A stretch of 64,000 bases of DNA from Candidatus Roseilinea sp. (GTDB lineage: Bacteria > Chloroflexota > Anaerolineae > J036 > Brachytrichaceae). Below the pieces are notes generated by a model that did not search any database, was not told the origin of the DNA, and worked only from the letters and a program-made list of their open reading frames with translations. Where the stretch lies: assembly GCA_025998955.1 (NCBI GenBank), contig AP024676.1:3906001-3970000 (forward strand), given 5' to 3'. The position numbers and the translations under genes are program-made. Positions 35,163 through 43,276 of this stretch are shown one piece after another (position 1 is the stretch's first letter; each line of letters opens with the position of its first letter).

Positions 35163-37892
35163 GGTGTCCTCCACCCGCGCCGCGTCGGCGTGCAAACCCA
35201 AGTGCACGAATGCCTCGTGCGCGCGCTCGAACGCAGCGCGCGCGGCCTCTCGCTTACCCCAGTCGCGATACACCTCGCCCAACGTACGCTGGGCATAGGC
35301 GCGCGCCCATTGATCGCCAGTCGCTTCAGCATTTGCGATGGCATCCTTGCACAGTCGCTCGGCCTCCTCGAAGCGACCTTGCAGGCGGCGCGCGTGTCCG
35401 AGCACATATAGGCACTGAGCATGTACGGCTGCCTCTTCGTGCGCCAGAGCGCGCCGGGCGTGCGCCTCAGCCTGTTCTGCGTCACCCAGGTTGGCGTACG
35501 CCTCAGCCAGGTTTGCCTGGTTGATCGAAAGATCGTATGGCAGTTGCAGCGCCTCAAAGAACGCGATCGCCTGCTGGGCGGGTGCGATCGCGTCGGCATA
35601 CCGGCCAGCCATGAGATAGGCGAAAGCCTTGTTCGAGTTGGTCATGCCGACGGCGCACACCGCATTGCCATATGCGCTGTAATGTGCGCCCGCTTCGGCG
35701 AGATAGCGTTGCGCGGCGTCCACGTTCAGCCGTCGCGCTTCCAGAATGCCGAGCACTTCGTTGATCTTGGCCAGCCGGACGGGGTCCTCGCTATCGTGCG
35801 CGACATCGAGCGCAGCCAGGTAGTGCACCGCAGCCGCATCGAGATGACCGGCCTCGCGTTCGATATCACCCAGCAGCACCTCTACGTCGTGCCGCGCCAG
35901 AATGGCCTGGGCCTTGGCTGCGGCTGCGTCGCGCGCGCGGAACAACGTTTGGCGTCCCATTTCCACGCGCAGCAGAATCGGCTTGTGGCGATCGGGAAGG
36001 GCGTCGAGGCCGGCGCGATAGTTCGCCAGAGCGGCATCCACATCTCCACGCATGGCCAGCAGCTTGGCGCGCAGCTCTCGCATGCGCGATGACGCTGGGC
36101 GGTTGTGCGGCCACTGTGCTGCGTCAAGCGCCGACAGCCCATCGTCGTGTTTACCCAGCAGGTGGCACAAATCCGCCACAATGAGCGCCAGGGCGCGTCT
36201 GTCCTGCGCGCCGGCAAGCGCGGCGAAGCCTGGCGAGGTGAAGATGCGCAACGCCGTTTGGGCCTGACCCTGCCGAACCTCTTCATCTCGGTGGGCGTGC
36301 CACGTCCAGATGGCCATCTCGGGTTGCTGGCCGAGCGTGTAGTGATGCGCGGCGAGCGTGAACGCGCCTTGCTCGGCGCACGCCTGCGCAGCAGATGCAT
36401 GCAGACCTTCGCGCACGCCGCCCGGCAGTTGGCGATACAGCGCCTCGCGCACTGCAGGCAGAAGGCTGAGCAGATCGGGTGCGTCTCGTCGAACCAGACC
36501 GAGTTGGATGAGGCGATCCAGCGGCCTGGTCCGCTTGCGCCACAAGCCGGCCGGCGCAGGCGAATCGAACACGCACATGGCATCGAGCAGGTCTTGTTCG
36601 CGGGGTGAGAGATGTCGCCGCAACCGGGCAATGAACCAATCCAGCGAAGCCGACGAGGCCAGCCGCGACGGCTCGTCCAGAACCGGCTCGCCGAGTTGAT
36701 GCAACGTGATCAGTAACTGCGCCAGCAGTGGATTGCCGCGTGTGTAGCTCAACACCGCCTGACACGTCGTCGCGTCCAGTGCTACGTTCGCCTGTTCGAA
36801 CAGCGCGTGCACCTCCGGTGCGGTGAATCGCTCGAGCGTGAAGACGCGGCCGCGCTCAGGTTCGATCAGCAAGCGCTGGCCGATGAACAGCAGCGGCGCA
36901 CCGTTGCGAGGCGACTCGGCGAACTCTTCCAGAAAGGCGCGCAGTTGCTGATGTTCGCCGCTGTCGTCGAGTTCATCCGGCAGCAGGAGATCGGCCTCGT
37001 CGAAGCAGAACAGTGGCGGCTGATGCTTCAGATCGTCGAGGCTCTTGCGGATCATCGCCATCGCCTTGCCGGGGCCTAAGTCCTGCGGTCGGGTGGTCAG
37101 GTGCAGCCACAAATCTGACGCCCTGCGCTGGTGCAGAAAGAACGCGAGCGCAAAGATGACGTGATGAAGATTGTCGGTCAGGCCAGGGCGGAAGGTAAGC
37201 CAGAAGAATTTTCGATTTTCGATTTTCGATTGACGATTGTCGGAGGGCGAAACGTTCGACCAAGCCTGGCATAGCGCTGCGCCAAGCGAGGTCTTGCCTA
37301 AACCGCTCGCGCCGATCAAGCTAACCACGCCGCCGGTGTGTAGCGCCGCCATGACTTGGTGGAGCACTGCGTCGCGCCCGATCAACGGCCGGGCCGCGGG
37401 CGACTCCAGCCGCAGCGACAGTTGCAGATTCGAAAGAACGACGCGCTGCAACGCCTCGACCGCGGCGCCAAGCTGGCGATAGTAAGTGGACTGGCCGACT
37501 GCGAGTTGTCTGATCAGGTCGCCCTGTTTCGGGCGCGGATCCTGGAAATAAGTCAGCACGAGCAGCGCCGGATAGTTGGCGTCTTTGTCCGGTTTGACCT
37601 GGCGCACGGCCGACCACAATAGCGCTTGCAGTCCCGTCTTCGGGCGCGTCTCCCAATCCTGCCACACCGCCTGCAGTCGCTCGTCGAGCGCCCTGATGCC
37701 GAGCGATGGGATGGGCGGCGCAGGCGACCGGGCAGACTCAGCCGCGCCGTCCCCAAATGCGCGTATAGATTCGAGCGGCGAATGATCTTTCAACCACTCG
37801 GCGTCGCCGATGTGTTCCAGAGTTTGGCGCAGCGTCGCCATGAAAAGCGTCCCCTCGTCCCGAGTCGCGGGCCTGATTGTCCGTTTGCTCAT
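35151..37892 (-). CDS. STAND-type ATPase with TPR repeats
   Basis: The 913-residue protein starts at the ATG at 37892 (SD AAAGGTG). An N-terminal region of about 180 residues of unknown type is followed by a P-loop NTPase: GASGLGKTSLG near residue 195 and Walker B LFCFDEADLLLP, with RLARHL-like sensor regions. TPR repeats run through the C-terminal half (YADAIAPAQQAIAFFEAL, LGDAEQAEAHARRALAHEEA). Such proteins are signal-transduction ATPases, usually acting in regulation or defence. A 7-bp array at 37209-37243 encodes an insertion (DNRQSKIENRKFF) just after the P-loop region. The last codons and the stop are formed by a palindrome (35145-35162). It is divergent from the secreted gene at 38039, a possible target. 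Confidence 0.8.
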   Translation of the reverse strand: MSKRTIRPATRDEGTLFMATLRQTLEHIGDAEWLKDHSPLESIRAFGDGAAESARSPAPPIPSLGIRALDERLQAVWQDWETRPKTGLQALLWSAVRQVKPDKDANYPALLVLTYFQDPRPKQGDLIRQLAVGQSTYYRQLGAAVEALQRVVLSNLQLSLRLESPAARPLIGRDAVLHQVMAALHTGGVVSLIGASGLGKTSLGAALCQAWSNVSPSDNRQSKIENRKFFWLTFRPGLTDNLHHVIFALAFFLHQRRASDLWLHLTTRPQDLGPGKAMAMIRKSLDDLKHQPPLFCFDEADLLLPDELDDSGEHQQLRAFLEEFAESPRNGAPLLFIGQRLLIEPERGRVFTLERFTAPEVHALFEQANVALDATTCQAVLSYTRGNPLLAQLLITLHQLGEPVLDEPSRLASSASLDWFIARLRRHLSPREQDLLDAMCVFDSPAPAGLWRKRTRPLDRLIQLGLVRRDAPDLLSLLPAVREALYRQLPGGVREGLHASAAQACAEQGAFTLAAHHYTLGQQPEMAIWTWHAHRDEEVRQGQAQTALRIFTSPGFAALAGAQDRRALALIVADLCHLLGKHDDGLSALDAAQWPHNRPASSRMRELRAKLLAMRGDVDAALANYRAGLDALPDRHKPILLRVEMGRQTLFRARDAAAAKAQAILARHDVEVLLGDIEREAGHLDAAAVHYLAALDVAHDSEDPVRLAKINEVLGILEARRLNVDAAQRYLAEAGAHYSAYGNAVCAVGMTNSNKAFAYLMAGRYADAIAPAQQAIAFFEALQLPYDLSINQANLAEAYANLGDAEQAEAHARRALAHEEAAVHAQCLYVLGHARRLQGRFEEAERLCKDAIANAEATGDQWARAYAQRTLGEVYRDWGKREAARAAFERAHEAFVHLGLHADAARVEDTNPL
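37209..37243. repeat. 7-bp tandem array inside the STAND ATPase gene
   Basis: Three identical TTTTCGA heptads followed by TTGACGA and TTGTCGG in perfect register. The reading frame of the ATPase passes through it, giving NRQSKIENRK. Confidence 0.85.
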
Positions 37893-38038
37893 AACACACC
37901 TTTGGTCAGAATGGTGCAAGCAAGGGAGAAAGTATCACAAAGATGGGAGTTTTCCCGTCGCCATGAACGCGCCGTTGGTCTACCCTGCTCGCAAATCACG
38001 CTGCGCTCTCCGGGGGAGGGCACAGAGAGGAGAAAATC

Positions 38039-38884
38039 ATGCTTCAGATACAAGAATGCGCTCGACGCCTCGCTCGCCCAGCCGTGGTGCAGGCCATCGT
38101 CGTCTCGGCTGCGGCTACAGCCATAGCTGGCTCGATTGCCCGCCCTGTAGTGGCGGCCACGCCGGCTCAAGGTGGCAATACCGCATGCCAGGTCAATGGC
38201 AAGCTCATCGTCCCGACGGTGGACGCGAACCACACCTACGGCTGGGCGTTCGTCACCAACTTCGACCACGCCGCCTCGCCTGCCGCGGTCACCACCTGTC
38301 TGGTCGAGCGATTCTATGGCCAACCGCCGTGGCAGACGCAATACACGGTCGCTCAACACTGCACGGTGGTGAACAACGTCGCCTCGCCACAAGTACGATT
38401 CGGCAACGGCGTGGCGCCGTTCGACGGCAACGCCTACCTATCCTGCACGCTGCCCGTGCCGGAGACGCGCCCGGCCTTGTTCTGGATTCGCGCCAACGCC
38501 AGCCTGGCGAACGGTTCGCAAGCCCACACCTTTCTGGCCGGCAATGGGCTGGCGTCCGGCATTTCCGTCACGGCGCAAACGGGAACCACCAGCGCGCAAC
38601 CGCTCACGATGACCAGCCAGTACTCCACCTTCCAATTCTCGCATTCGGCCACGCTCGCCTGGGGCAGCTTCACGCAATATGGCTCTCGCATGGACAGGCA
38701 GTCCGCCACGACCTTCGGCGGACGGCACAAGATCGGCGCGAACGTGTACGGGCCAACCACCGGCAACACGAATCTGATCCTGCCAGCCGGCTTCAGCTTT
38801 ACCATCGGCGCGCCCGGCCAGCCCTACACGCTGGATTGGCTGGTCATTGACCCCACTCCCTCGAACTGTTGCAGCCCAGGCTGA
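38039..38884 (+). CDS. Exported protein of unknown function
   Basis: I do not recognise the family. The ATG at 38039 has AGAGGAG before it. The N-terminus is basic then hydrophobic (VVQAIVVSAAATAIAGSIA), with likely cleavage after VVAA. The 240-residue mature part is rich in Ser, Thr, Asn and Gly, with cysteines at GNTACQV, TTCLVE, QHCTVV, LSCTLP and the terminal NCCSPG. This suggests a disulfide-stabilised beta protein. It lacks the LPVVxR tail of other exported proteins here. It has its own strong terminator and is divergent from the STAND ATPase. Confidence 0.75.
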   Translation: MLQIQECARRLARPAVVQAIVVSAAATAIAGSIARPVVAATPAQGGNTACQVNGKLIVPTVDANHTYGWAFVTNFDHAASPAAVTTCLVERFYGQPPWQTQYTVAQHCTVVNNVASPQVRFGNGVAPFDGNAYLSCTLPVPETRPALFWIRANASLANGSQAHTFLAGNGLASGISVTAQTGTTSAQPLTMTSQYSTFQFSHSATLAWGSFTQYGSRMDRQSATTFGGRHKIGANVYGPTTGNTNLILPAGFSFTIGAPGQPYTLDWLVIDPTPSNCCSPG

Positions 38885-38911
38885 GCTGCAAGTCGCCCGA
38901 TTCTGTTTCAA

Positions 38912-38950
38912 GCCCCGAACGTTTGCGTGCGTTCGGGGCGTTTCTTTTTC
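38912..38950 (+). terminator. Rho-independent terminator
   Basis: A perfect 10-base stem, GCCCCGAACG / CGTTCGGGGC, with an 8-base loop is followed by GTTTCTTTTTC, 28 bases beyond the stop of the preceding gene. Confidence 0.9.
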
Positions 38951-39037
38951 TACGTGGGAGTTTTTCGCACACATGTGGCAGAAACGACCTTGAGCCGCGC
39001 ACAGCCTCTTCCTAGACTGAGACGCAGGAGGCAACTC

Positions 39038-39298
39038 ATGAATACAACGAATGTCATCCGCGCAGGCGAACTCAAAACCGTTCCTGCGCCATCCATCTCG
39101 ATCAAATCGCGCATCGCGGTCGCCTGGCGCGCGATCACCCGCAAGCTGTGCGCGCTGTCCGCCGACGATGTGGCCGGCAACCCACTGCATGAAGCGTGGA
39201 CGGCGGACGGCGAGCCGCTGGATCGCATGACGCCGACCGAACTCGCCAGGTCGCGCACATCGCGACATCTCGTCGTCCCACACAGCCGGGGCCGATAG
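39038..39298 (+). CDS. Small hypothetical protein (86 aa)
   Basis: A strong CAGGAGG site 7 bases before the ATG at 39038 supports translation. The product (MNTTNVIRAGELKTV ... SHLV-type tail ending PHSRGR) is basic, has no signal peptide or membrane segment, and matches no family I know. The middle reads ISIKSRIAVAWRAITRKLCA, possibly amphipathic. It lies 42 bases before the CSLREA protein gene and may be cotranscribed with it. Confidence 0.6.
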   Translation: MNTTNVIRAGELKTVPAPSISIKSRIAVAWRAITRKLCALSADDVAGNPLHEAWTADGEPLDRMTPTELARSRTSRHLVVPHSRGR

Positions 39299-39339
39299 CA
39301 GGCGACCGCTGTGCGCGTCGCGCTCGCGAGGTCAATTCA

Positions 39340-40986
39340 GTGCTACGAATCGCCACTTCCAAAATCCTGCACATCATCGCGGCTGTGGCCATCCTCGGCG
39401 GGCTGGTACTAGGGGTCAGCTCGACCCACGCCGCCACCATCACCGTCACGACCACGGCGGATGAGAACAATAGCGATGGTGACTGCTCACTGCGCGAGGC
39501 CGTCATCGCCGCCAACAAGAACCGCGCTATTGACGCCTGCGTCGCCGGCAGCGCCACCAGCGTGGACACCATCCTTGTTCCGGCGGGCGATTATCTCTTC
39601 CTCATCCCCGAAGCGGGTGGCGATGCCGACACCGGCGACCTTGACCTCACCGACGATGTCAGCATCGTCGGCTCAGGCCGGGCTGCCACCGTCATCCACG
39701 CCAACGGTCTCGACCGCGTCTTCAGTGTGGATTCGCCAGGCGTGGAAAGTGTTCGAATTTCCAGCCTCACGCTGACGGGCGGCCCCGGAGTGGTGGGAAC
39801 GGCGATCTACGCCGATTGGGCCTCGCTCGACCTGGTCAATGTGCGCCTGACCGGCGCCACTGGCACACTCTCGGTCGTGTATTTCATCGGCGAGGCGCTG
39901 ACGATCACCGACAGCCGCATTGATAGCAATGTAGGCGCAGGGTTATTCCTCAACAGCGCCGATGCAACCGCCGTCATCCGCAACACCATCATTAGCCAGA
40001 ATCATGGAGGCGGGATCATAAGCGCAGGCGCGCTCGAACTGGTTAACGTCACCCTGAGCGGCAACTCGACCAAAGGCGATGGCGGCGGTCTTGATGCGCG
40101 CGGCGGCAGCGTCGGGCTGTACAACGTCACTGTCATCAGCAACACCGCCGACTCGGACGCCAACGATACCGGCGACGGCGGCGGAATCAATGTGGAGAGC
40201 GGAGCAACGCTGCTGATGCGCAATTCACTTGTCGCAAACAACCTGGACCTATCGGCCACGACCGTGGCCCCGGACTGCGCCGGCGTGATCAACAGTGTGG
40301 GCCACAATCTCGTCGAAGACACGGCTGGTTGCACGCTCACCGGATTCAGCAACGGCAACATCCTCGGCAGCGACCCGCTGACCGGCCCACTGGCCAACAA
40401 TGGCGGGCAAACGTGGACGCACGCTCTGTTGTCCGGCAGCCCAGCCATTAACGCCGGCGACCCGGGCGGCTGCCTCGATGGCAGCAACCTACTCATCGGC
40501 GTGGATCAGCGCAACTATGCGCGCGCCAACCGGTGCGACATCGGCGCGTTCGAGGCCAATTCACCGGGCACACCCACACCTTCGGCCACCCCGATTAACA
40601 CTTCCACGCCGACCGTGACACCGTTGCCGTTGGCAACGGCAACGGCTACGGCTACGGCTACGGCAACCGCTAACCCGACTGGCACACCACTGGCAACGGC
40701 AACCCACATCTCGACTATGACGCCCACGCCGGCGGCAACCTATACACCTGTGCCGGTGGAGACGTATACGCCGGTTCCGCTGCCGACCGATGCGCCGCCC
40801 AATTCACCGACGAACACACCCGTGCCGCGCCCGACGAATACCTCCGTGCCGCTGCCACGGCTGACGAACACGCCGGTGCCGCTGCCGACTGACGCGCCAC
40901 CAAACGCGCCGACCAACACACCCGTGCCGTTGGACGACGCCGGGGTTGGATCGGTGCGAGTGTGGCTGCCCGTCGTGACACGGTGA
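39340..40986 (+). CDS. Exported CSLREA/right-handed beta-helix protein with Thr/Pro linker and LPVVTR tail
   Basis: A GTG at 39340 (GAGG upstream) begins LRIATSKILHIIAAVAIL, a signal peptide ending near THAA. The mature start has the CSLREA signature (TVTTTADENNSDGDCSLREA). A parallel beta-helix of repeated strands follows (LELVNVTLSGNSTKGDGGGL, LYNVTVISNTA, LLMRNSLVANN) and a closing block typical of choice-of-anchor Q proteins (NNGGQTWTHALLSGSPAINA). A linker of about 120 residues of TPT/PLPTDAPP sequence leads to VRVWLPVVTR at the stop. A 6-base ACGGCT run lies in the linker. It is probably a surface polysaccharide-binding or structural protein. The tail matches four other exported proteins in the window. 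Confidence 0.85.
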   Translation: MLRIATSKILHIIAAVAILGGLVLGVSSTHAATITVTTTADENNSDGDCSLREAVIAANKNRAIDACVAGSATSVDTILVPAGDYLFLIPEAGGDADTGDLDLTDDVSIVGSGRAATVIHANGLDRVFSVDSPGVESVRISSLTLTGGPGVVGTAIYADWASLDLVNVRLTGATGTLSVVYFIGEALTITDSRIDSNVGAGLFLNSADATAVIRNTIISQNHGGGIISAGALELVNVTLSGNSTKGDGGGLDARGGSVGLYNVTVISNTADSDANDTGDGGGINVESGATLLMRNSLVANNLDLSATTVAPDCAGVINSVGHNLVEDTAGCTLTGFSNGNILGSDPLTGPLANNGGQTWTHALLSGSPAINAGDPGGCLDGSNLLIGVDQRNYARANRCDIGAFEANSPGTPTPSATPINTSTPTVTPLPLATATATATATATANPTGTPLATATHISTMTPTPAATYTPVPVETYTPVPLPTDAPPNSPTNTPVPRPTNTSVPLPRLTNTPVPLPTDAPPNAPTNTPVPLDDAGVGSVRVWLPVVTR

Positions 40987-41163
40987 GGAAGGCGAACGCG
41001 GGAGTTTTGCGCGCGTTGATGGGAGTAGCGGTGTTGCTTCGCCGTGTGCAAACGTCTACGCTAAGGGCGCTGATCGAAGCATTCCATCGCTCAACCGCGG
41101 AGGGGGATGCGAGTGTGGAGACAGCGAAGGAAAACAGAACGATTCAAAAGAGGGAGGATTGAA

Positions 41164-41838
41164 ATGAGTCTCGTAATCGTCAAGGACAACCACATCAAGT
41201 TCATGGGCACGAACTACTTCGTGGCCAATGCCCCGACCGTCAGCATCGGCAGCTACGGCGAAAAGGCGACGCCGGTATTCGGGCAAAACAAACTCGAAGT
41301 AAAGGCGCGCATTCCCGCGCCCAAGCTCGAAGGCAAGATCAAGATCGCCGGCCCATTCGACATAGACGCCGCGCAATCGTCCAAGAGCGACTACATCAAG
41401 TCGGGCGGCGCGTCGGTCAAGGTGATCGGGTTCAACGGCTCACAGAACGACGTGTATGAAGAGTTGACCCGCAAGCGCCTCAAGTTCGTTCAGTTGTTCG
41501 TTTGGGAGGAGGCCATGCGGAGCGCGGCCAACGAATCGCCGAAGGCGCTGAGCAACCTCGCCGGCTACGGCGGCGATGCCCGGATCGCGCATCAACTGTT
41601 CGTGGTGATGGAGGCCAGCTTCGCAACCTCGTTCACCAGCGGCACGAAGAGCGAAGTGAGCGCCGACGCGCTGGGCATCATCACCATCACCACCAGCGGC
41701 GGGACGACCGTGAAGGGCAAAGACAAGGTCACCCTGGCGCCTGGCACCGGCCTGGCCTATCTGCTGCTCAAGCTCGATTGGAACAAGGGCAAGACGCAGA
41801 TTGACAAAACGACCGTGGACGAGTGGAGCGTCAACTAA
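41164..41838 (+). CDS. Conserved-looking hypothetical protein (224 aa)
   Basis: I do not recognise the family. GGGAGGATT before the ATG at 41164 is a strong ribosome site. The protein starts MSLVIVKDNHIKFMGTNYF and has no signal peptide. It alternates short strands and glycines, and the second half carries VEELTRK-like helix YEELTRKRLKFVQLFVWEEA and a Thr/Ser-rich strand region (LGIITITTSGGTTVKGKDKV). A strong hairpin follows the stop. It stands between the beta-helix gene and a convergent metabolic gene and may be monocistronic. Confidence 0.75.
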   Translation: MSLVIVKDNHIKFMGTNYFVANAPTVSIGSYGEKATPVFGQNKLEVKARIPAPKLEGKIKIAGPFDIDAAQSSKSDYIKSGGASVKVIGFNGSQNDVYEELTRKRLKFVQLFVWEEAMRSAANESPKALSNLAGYGGDARIAHQLFVVMEASFATSFTSGTKSEVSADALGIITITTSGGTTVKGKDKVTLAPGTGLAYLLLKLDWNKGKTQIDKTTVDEWSVN

Positions 41839-41864
41839 GGCACGGCCGCGGCGCGCCCGTTTTC

Positions 41865-41895
41865 GAGGCGGTGACCCACGCGTGGTCACCGCCTC
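41865..41895. terminator. Bidirectional hairpin between convergent genes
   Basis: A perfect 12-base stem, GAGGCGGTGACC / GGTCACCGCCTC, with loop CACGCGT. It lies 26 bases beyond the stop at 41838 and 110 bases from the stop of the convergent gene. There is no T-run on either side, so termination is likely but not canonical. Confidence 0.55.
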
Positions 41896-42004
41896 ACGAC
41901 ACCCACATGCCGGTTGTCATCAGGTGCTCAGTCTCGCTAACTCGCTACGTTCCAGAATGCTTCAGCGAGATTGGGCGACGCGACAAGCGCACTGCGAGAG
42001 GGAA

Positions 42005-43174
42005 TCAACTCGAGTATTCCACCATTCCCGTACGATTCTTCGCCACCCAGTCCCAATCAATCTCCACGCCGAGGCCGGGCTTCTGCGGGATCGGCACGTG
42101 GCCGCGCGCGTCAATCGCGTCCAGCGTGTCGCGGTAGCCGTCCTTGTAAAGATGCGGGGCGTGGCTGGCCGGAGCTTTGGGGTGCACAAGGCCCATCTCG
42201 TAGTAATTCGTGTTGCGCACGGCGGCCATGCACTGCCGTTGCGCCGGGCCGGGGCCGTGAAACTCGATGTCCAGGCCAAGCCCCTCGCAGGCGTGCGCAA
42301 CCTTCATCACGCCGGTGATGCCATCGTAGCCCACGTCGCCGCGCACGAAGTCGGTGGCCTCGTTCACGGCGAAGTCAATGTGCGGTTCGAGCGAGCGCAC
42401 GTGCTCGGTTTGCAACAGCGGCGTCTTGATCAACTGGCGCAACTTGCGATGGGCGAATTGCGACGTGCCGCCGTCGCGATACGGGTCTTCATACCAGAAG
42501 TACTTCCCCTCGTCGCACGCCCAGCCAACCTTGAGCGCATCGCCGAACGTGGTGTATTCGCAGGCCGGGTCGAGCATGAGGTCCATCCTGCCGCCCACGC
42601 GCTTGGCCACCTCCAGCACGTTGGCAATCTCCTGCCGGATCGGCGCGCGGCCCCAACCGTGAATCTTGAAGGCCGGATAGCCCATCGCCAGGCACTGCTC
42701 GGCGAAATCGGCGAAGGCTTCGGGAGTGGACAGGCCATCCGGCTCGTGGTCGCCGTGATAGGTGCTGGCGTAGCACGGCACGCTCTCCTTGTAGCCGCCC
42801 AGCAGCTTGTAGATCGGCGCGTCGAAATACTTTCCCGCCAAATCCCACAGCGCGATGTCCACCGGCGCCAGCCCCATGCGCGCCACTTGGCGCATGGCAC
42901 GATTGACGTCGCTAAAAATGCGTTCGCGCTCCAGCGCGTTCTTGCCGAGTAGGTAATGTGCGAAGCCCTTGAGCAGCGCGTAGTCTGCGGCGCTGCCGCC
43001 GGCGTATTCGCCGATCGCCCCAACGTCCGAGAAGATGCGGATGACGTGTCCGCGCATCTCGGCTTTGCCGCCCGGCGAATAGACCAGATTGAAGCCGTTG
43101 TAATCACGGCCGAGGTTGTCGAGCGTGAAGGCGTACTCGTGCACTTCGATGCGGGCGATTTTTGGATCTGCCAT
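42005..43174 (-). CDS. Enolase-superfamily enzyme (mandelate racemase/muconate lactonizing-type)
   Basis: The 389-residue protein has the N-terminal capping domain and the barrel motifs of the family. VDIALWDLAGKYFDAPIYKL is the family signature, the catalytic Lys lies in AFKIHGWG (a KxH arrangement), and metal ligands fall in DLMLDPACEY, FWYEDPYRD and LLQTEHV. Such enzymes abstract a proton next to a carboxylate, often dehydrating sugar acids. The KxH motif is typical of the mandelate racemase branch, but the substrate is not known. GGGAGG precedes the ATG at 43174 by about 11 bases. It is transcribed towards the hairpin at 41865. Confidence 0.9.
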   Translation of the reverse strand: MADPKIARIEVHEYAFTLDNLGRDYNGFNLVYSPGGKAEMRGHVIRIFSDVGAIGEYAGGSAADYALLKGFAHYLLGKNALERERIFSDVNRAMRQVARMGLAPVDIALWDLAGKYFDAPIYKLLGGYKESVPCYASTYHGDHEPDGLSTPEAFADFAEQCLAMGYPAFKIHGWGRAPIRQEIANVLEVAKRVGGRMDLMLDPACEYTTFGDALKVGWACDEGKYFWYEDPYRDGGTSQFAHRKLRQLIKTPLLQTEHVRSLEPHIDFAVNEATDFVRGDVGYDGITGVMKVAHACEGLGLDIEFHGPGPAQRQCMAAVRNTNYYEMGLVHPKAPASHAPHLYKDGYRDTLDAIDARGHVPIPQKPGLGVEIDWDWVAKNRTGMVEYSS

Positions 43175-43276
43175 AGTTGTTCAGTCCTCCCGGCGATATA
43201 CCTGGGCCAGCGTGCGCCCCGCGCGTGAGCACCATGTCCGTCTCTCCTGGGCTTGCGGCTATTCTACTGAGCGTGC

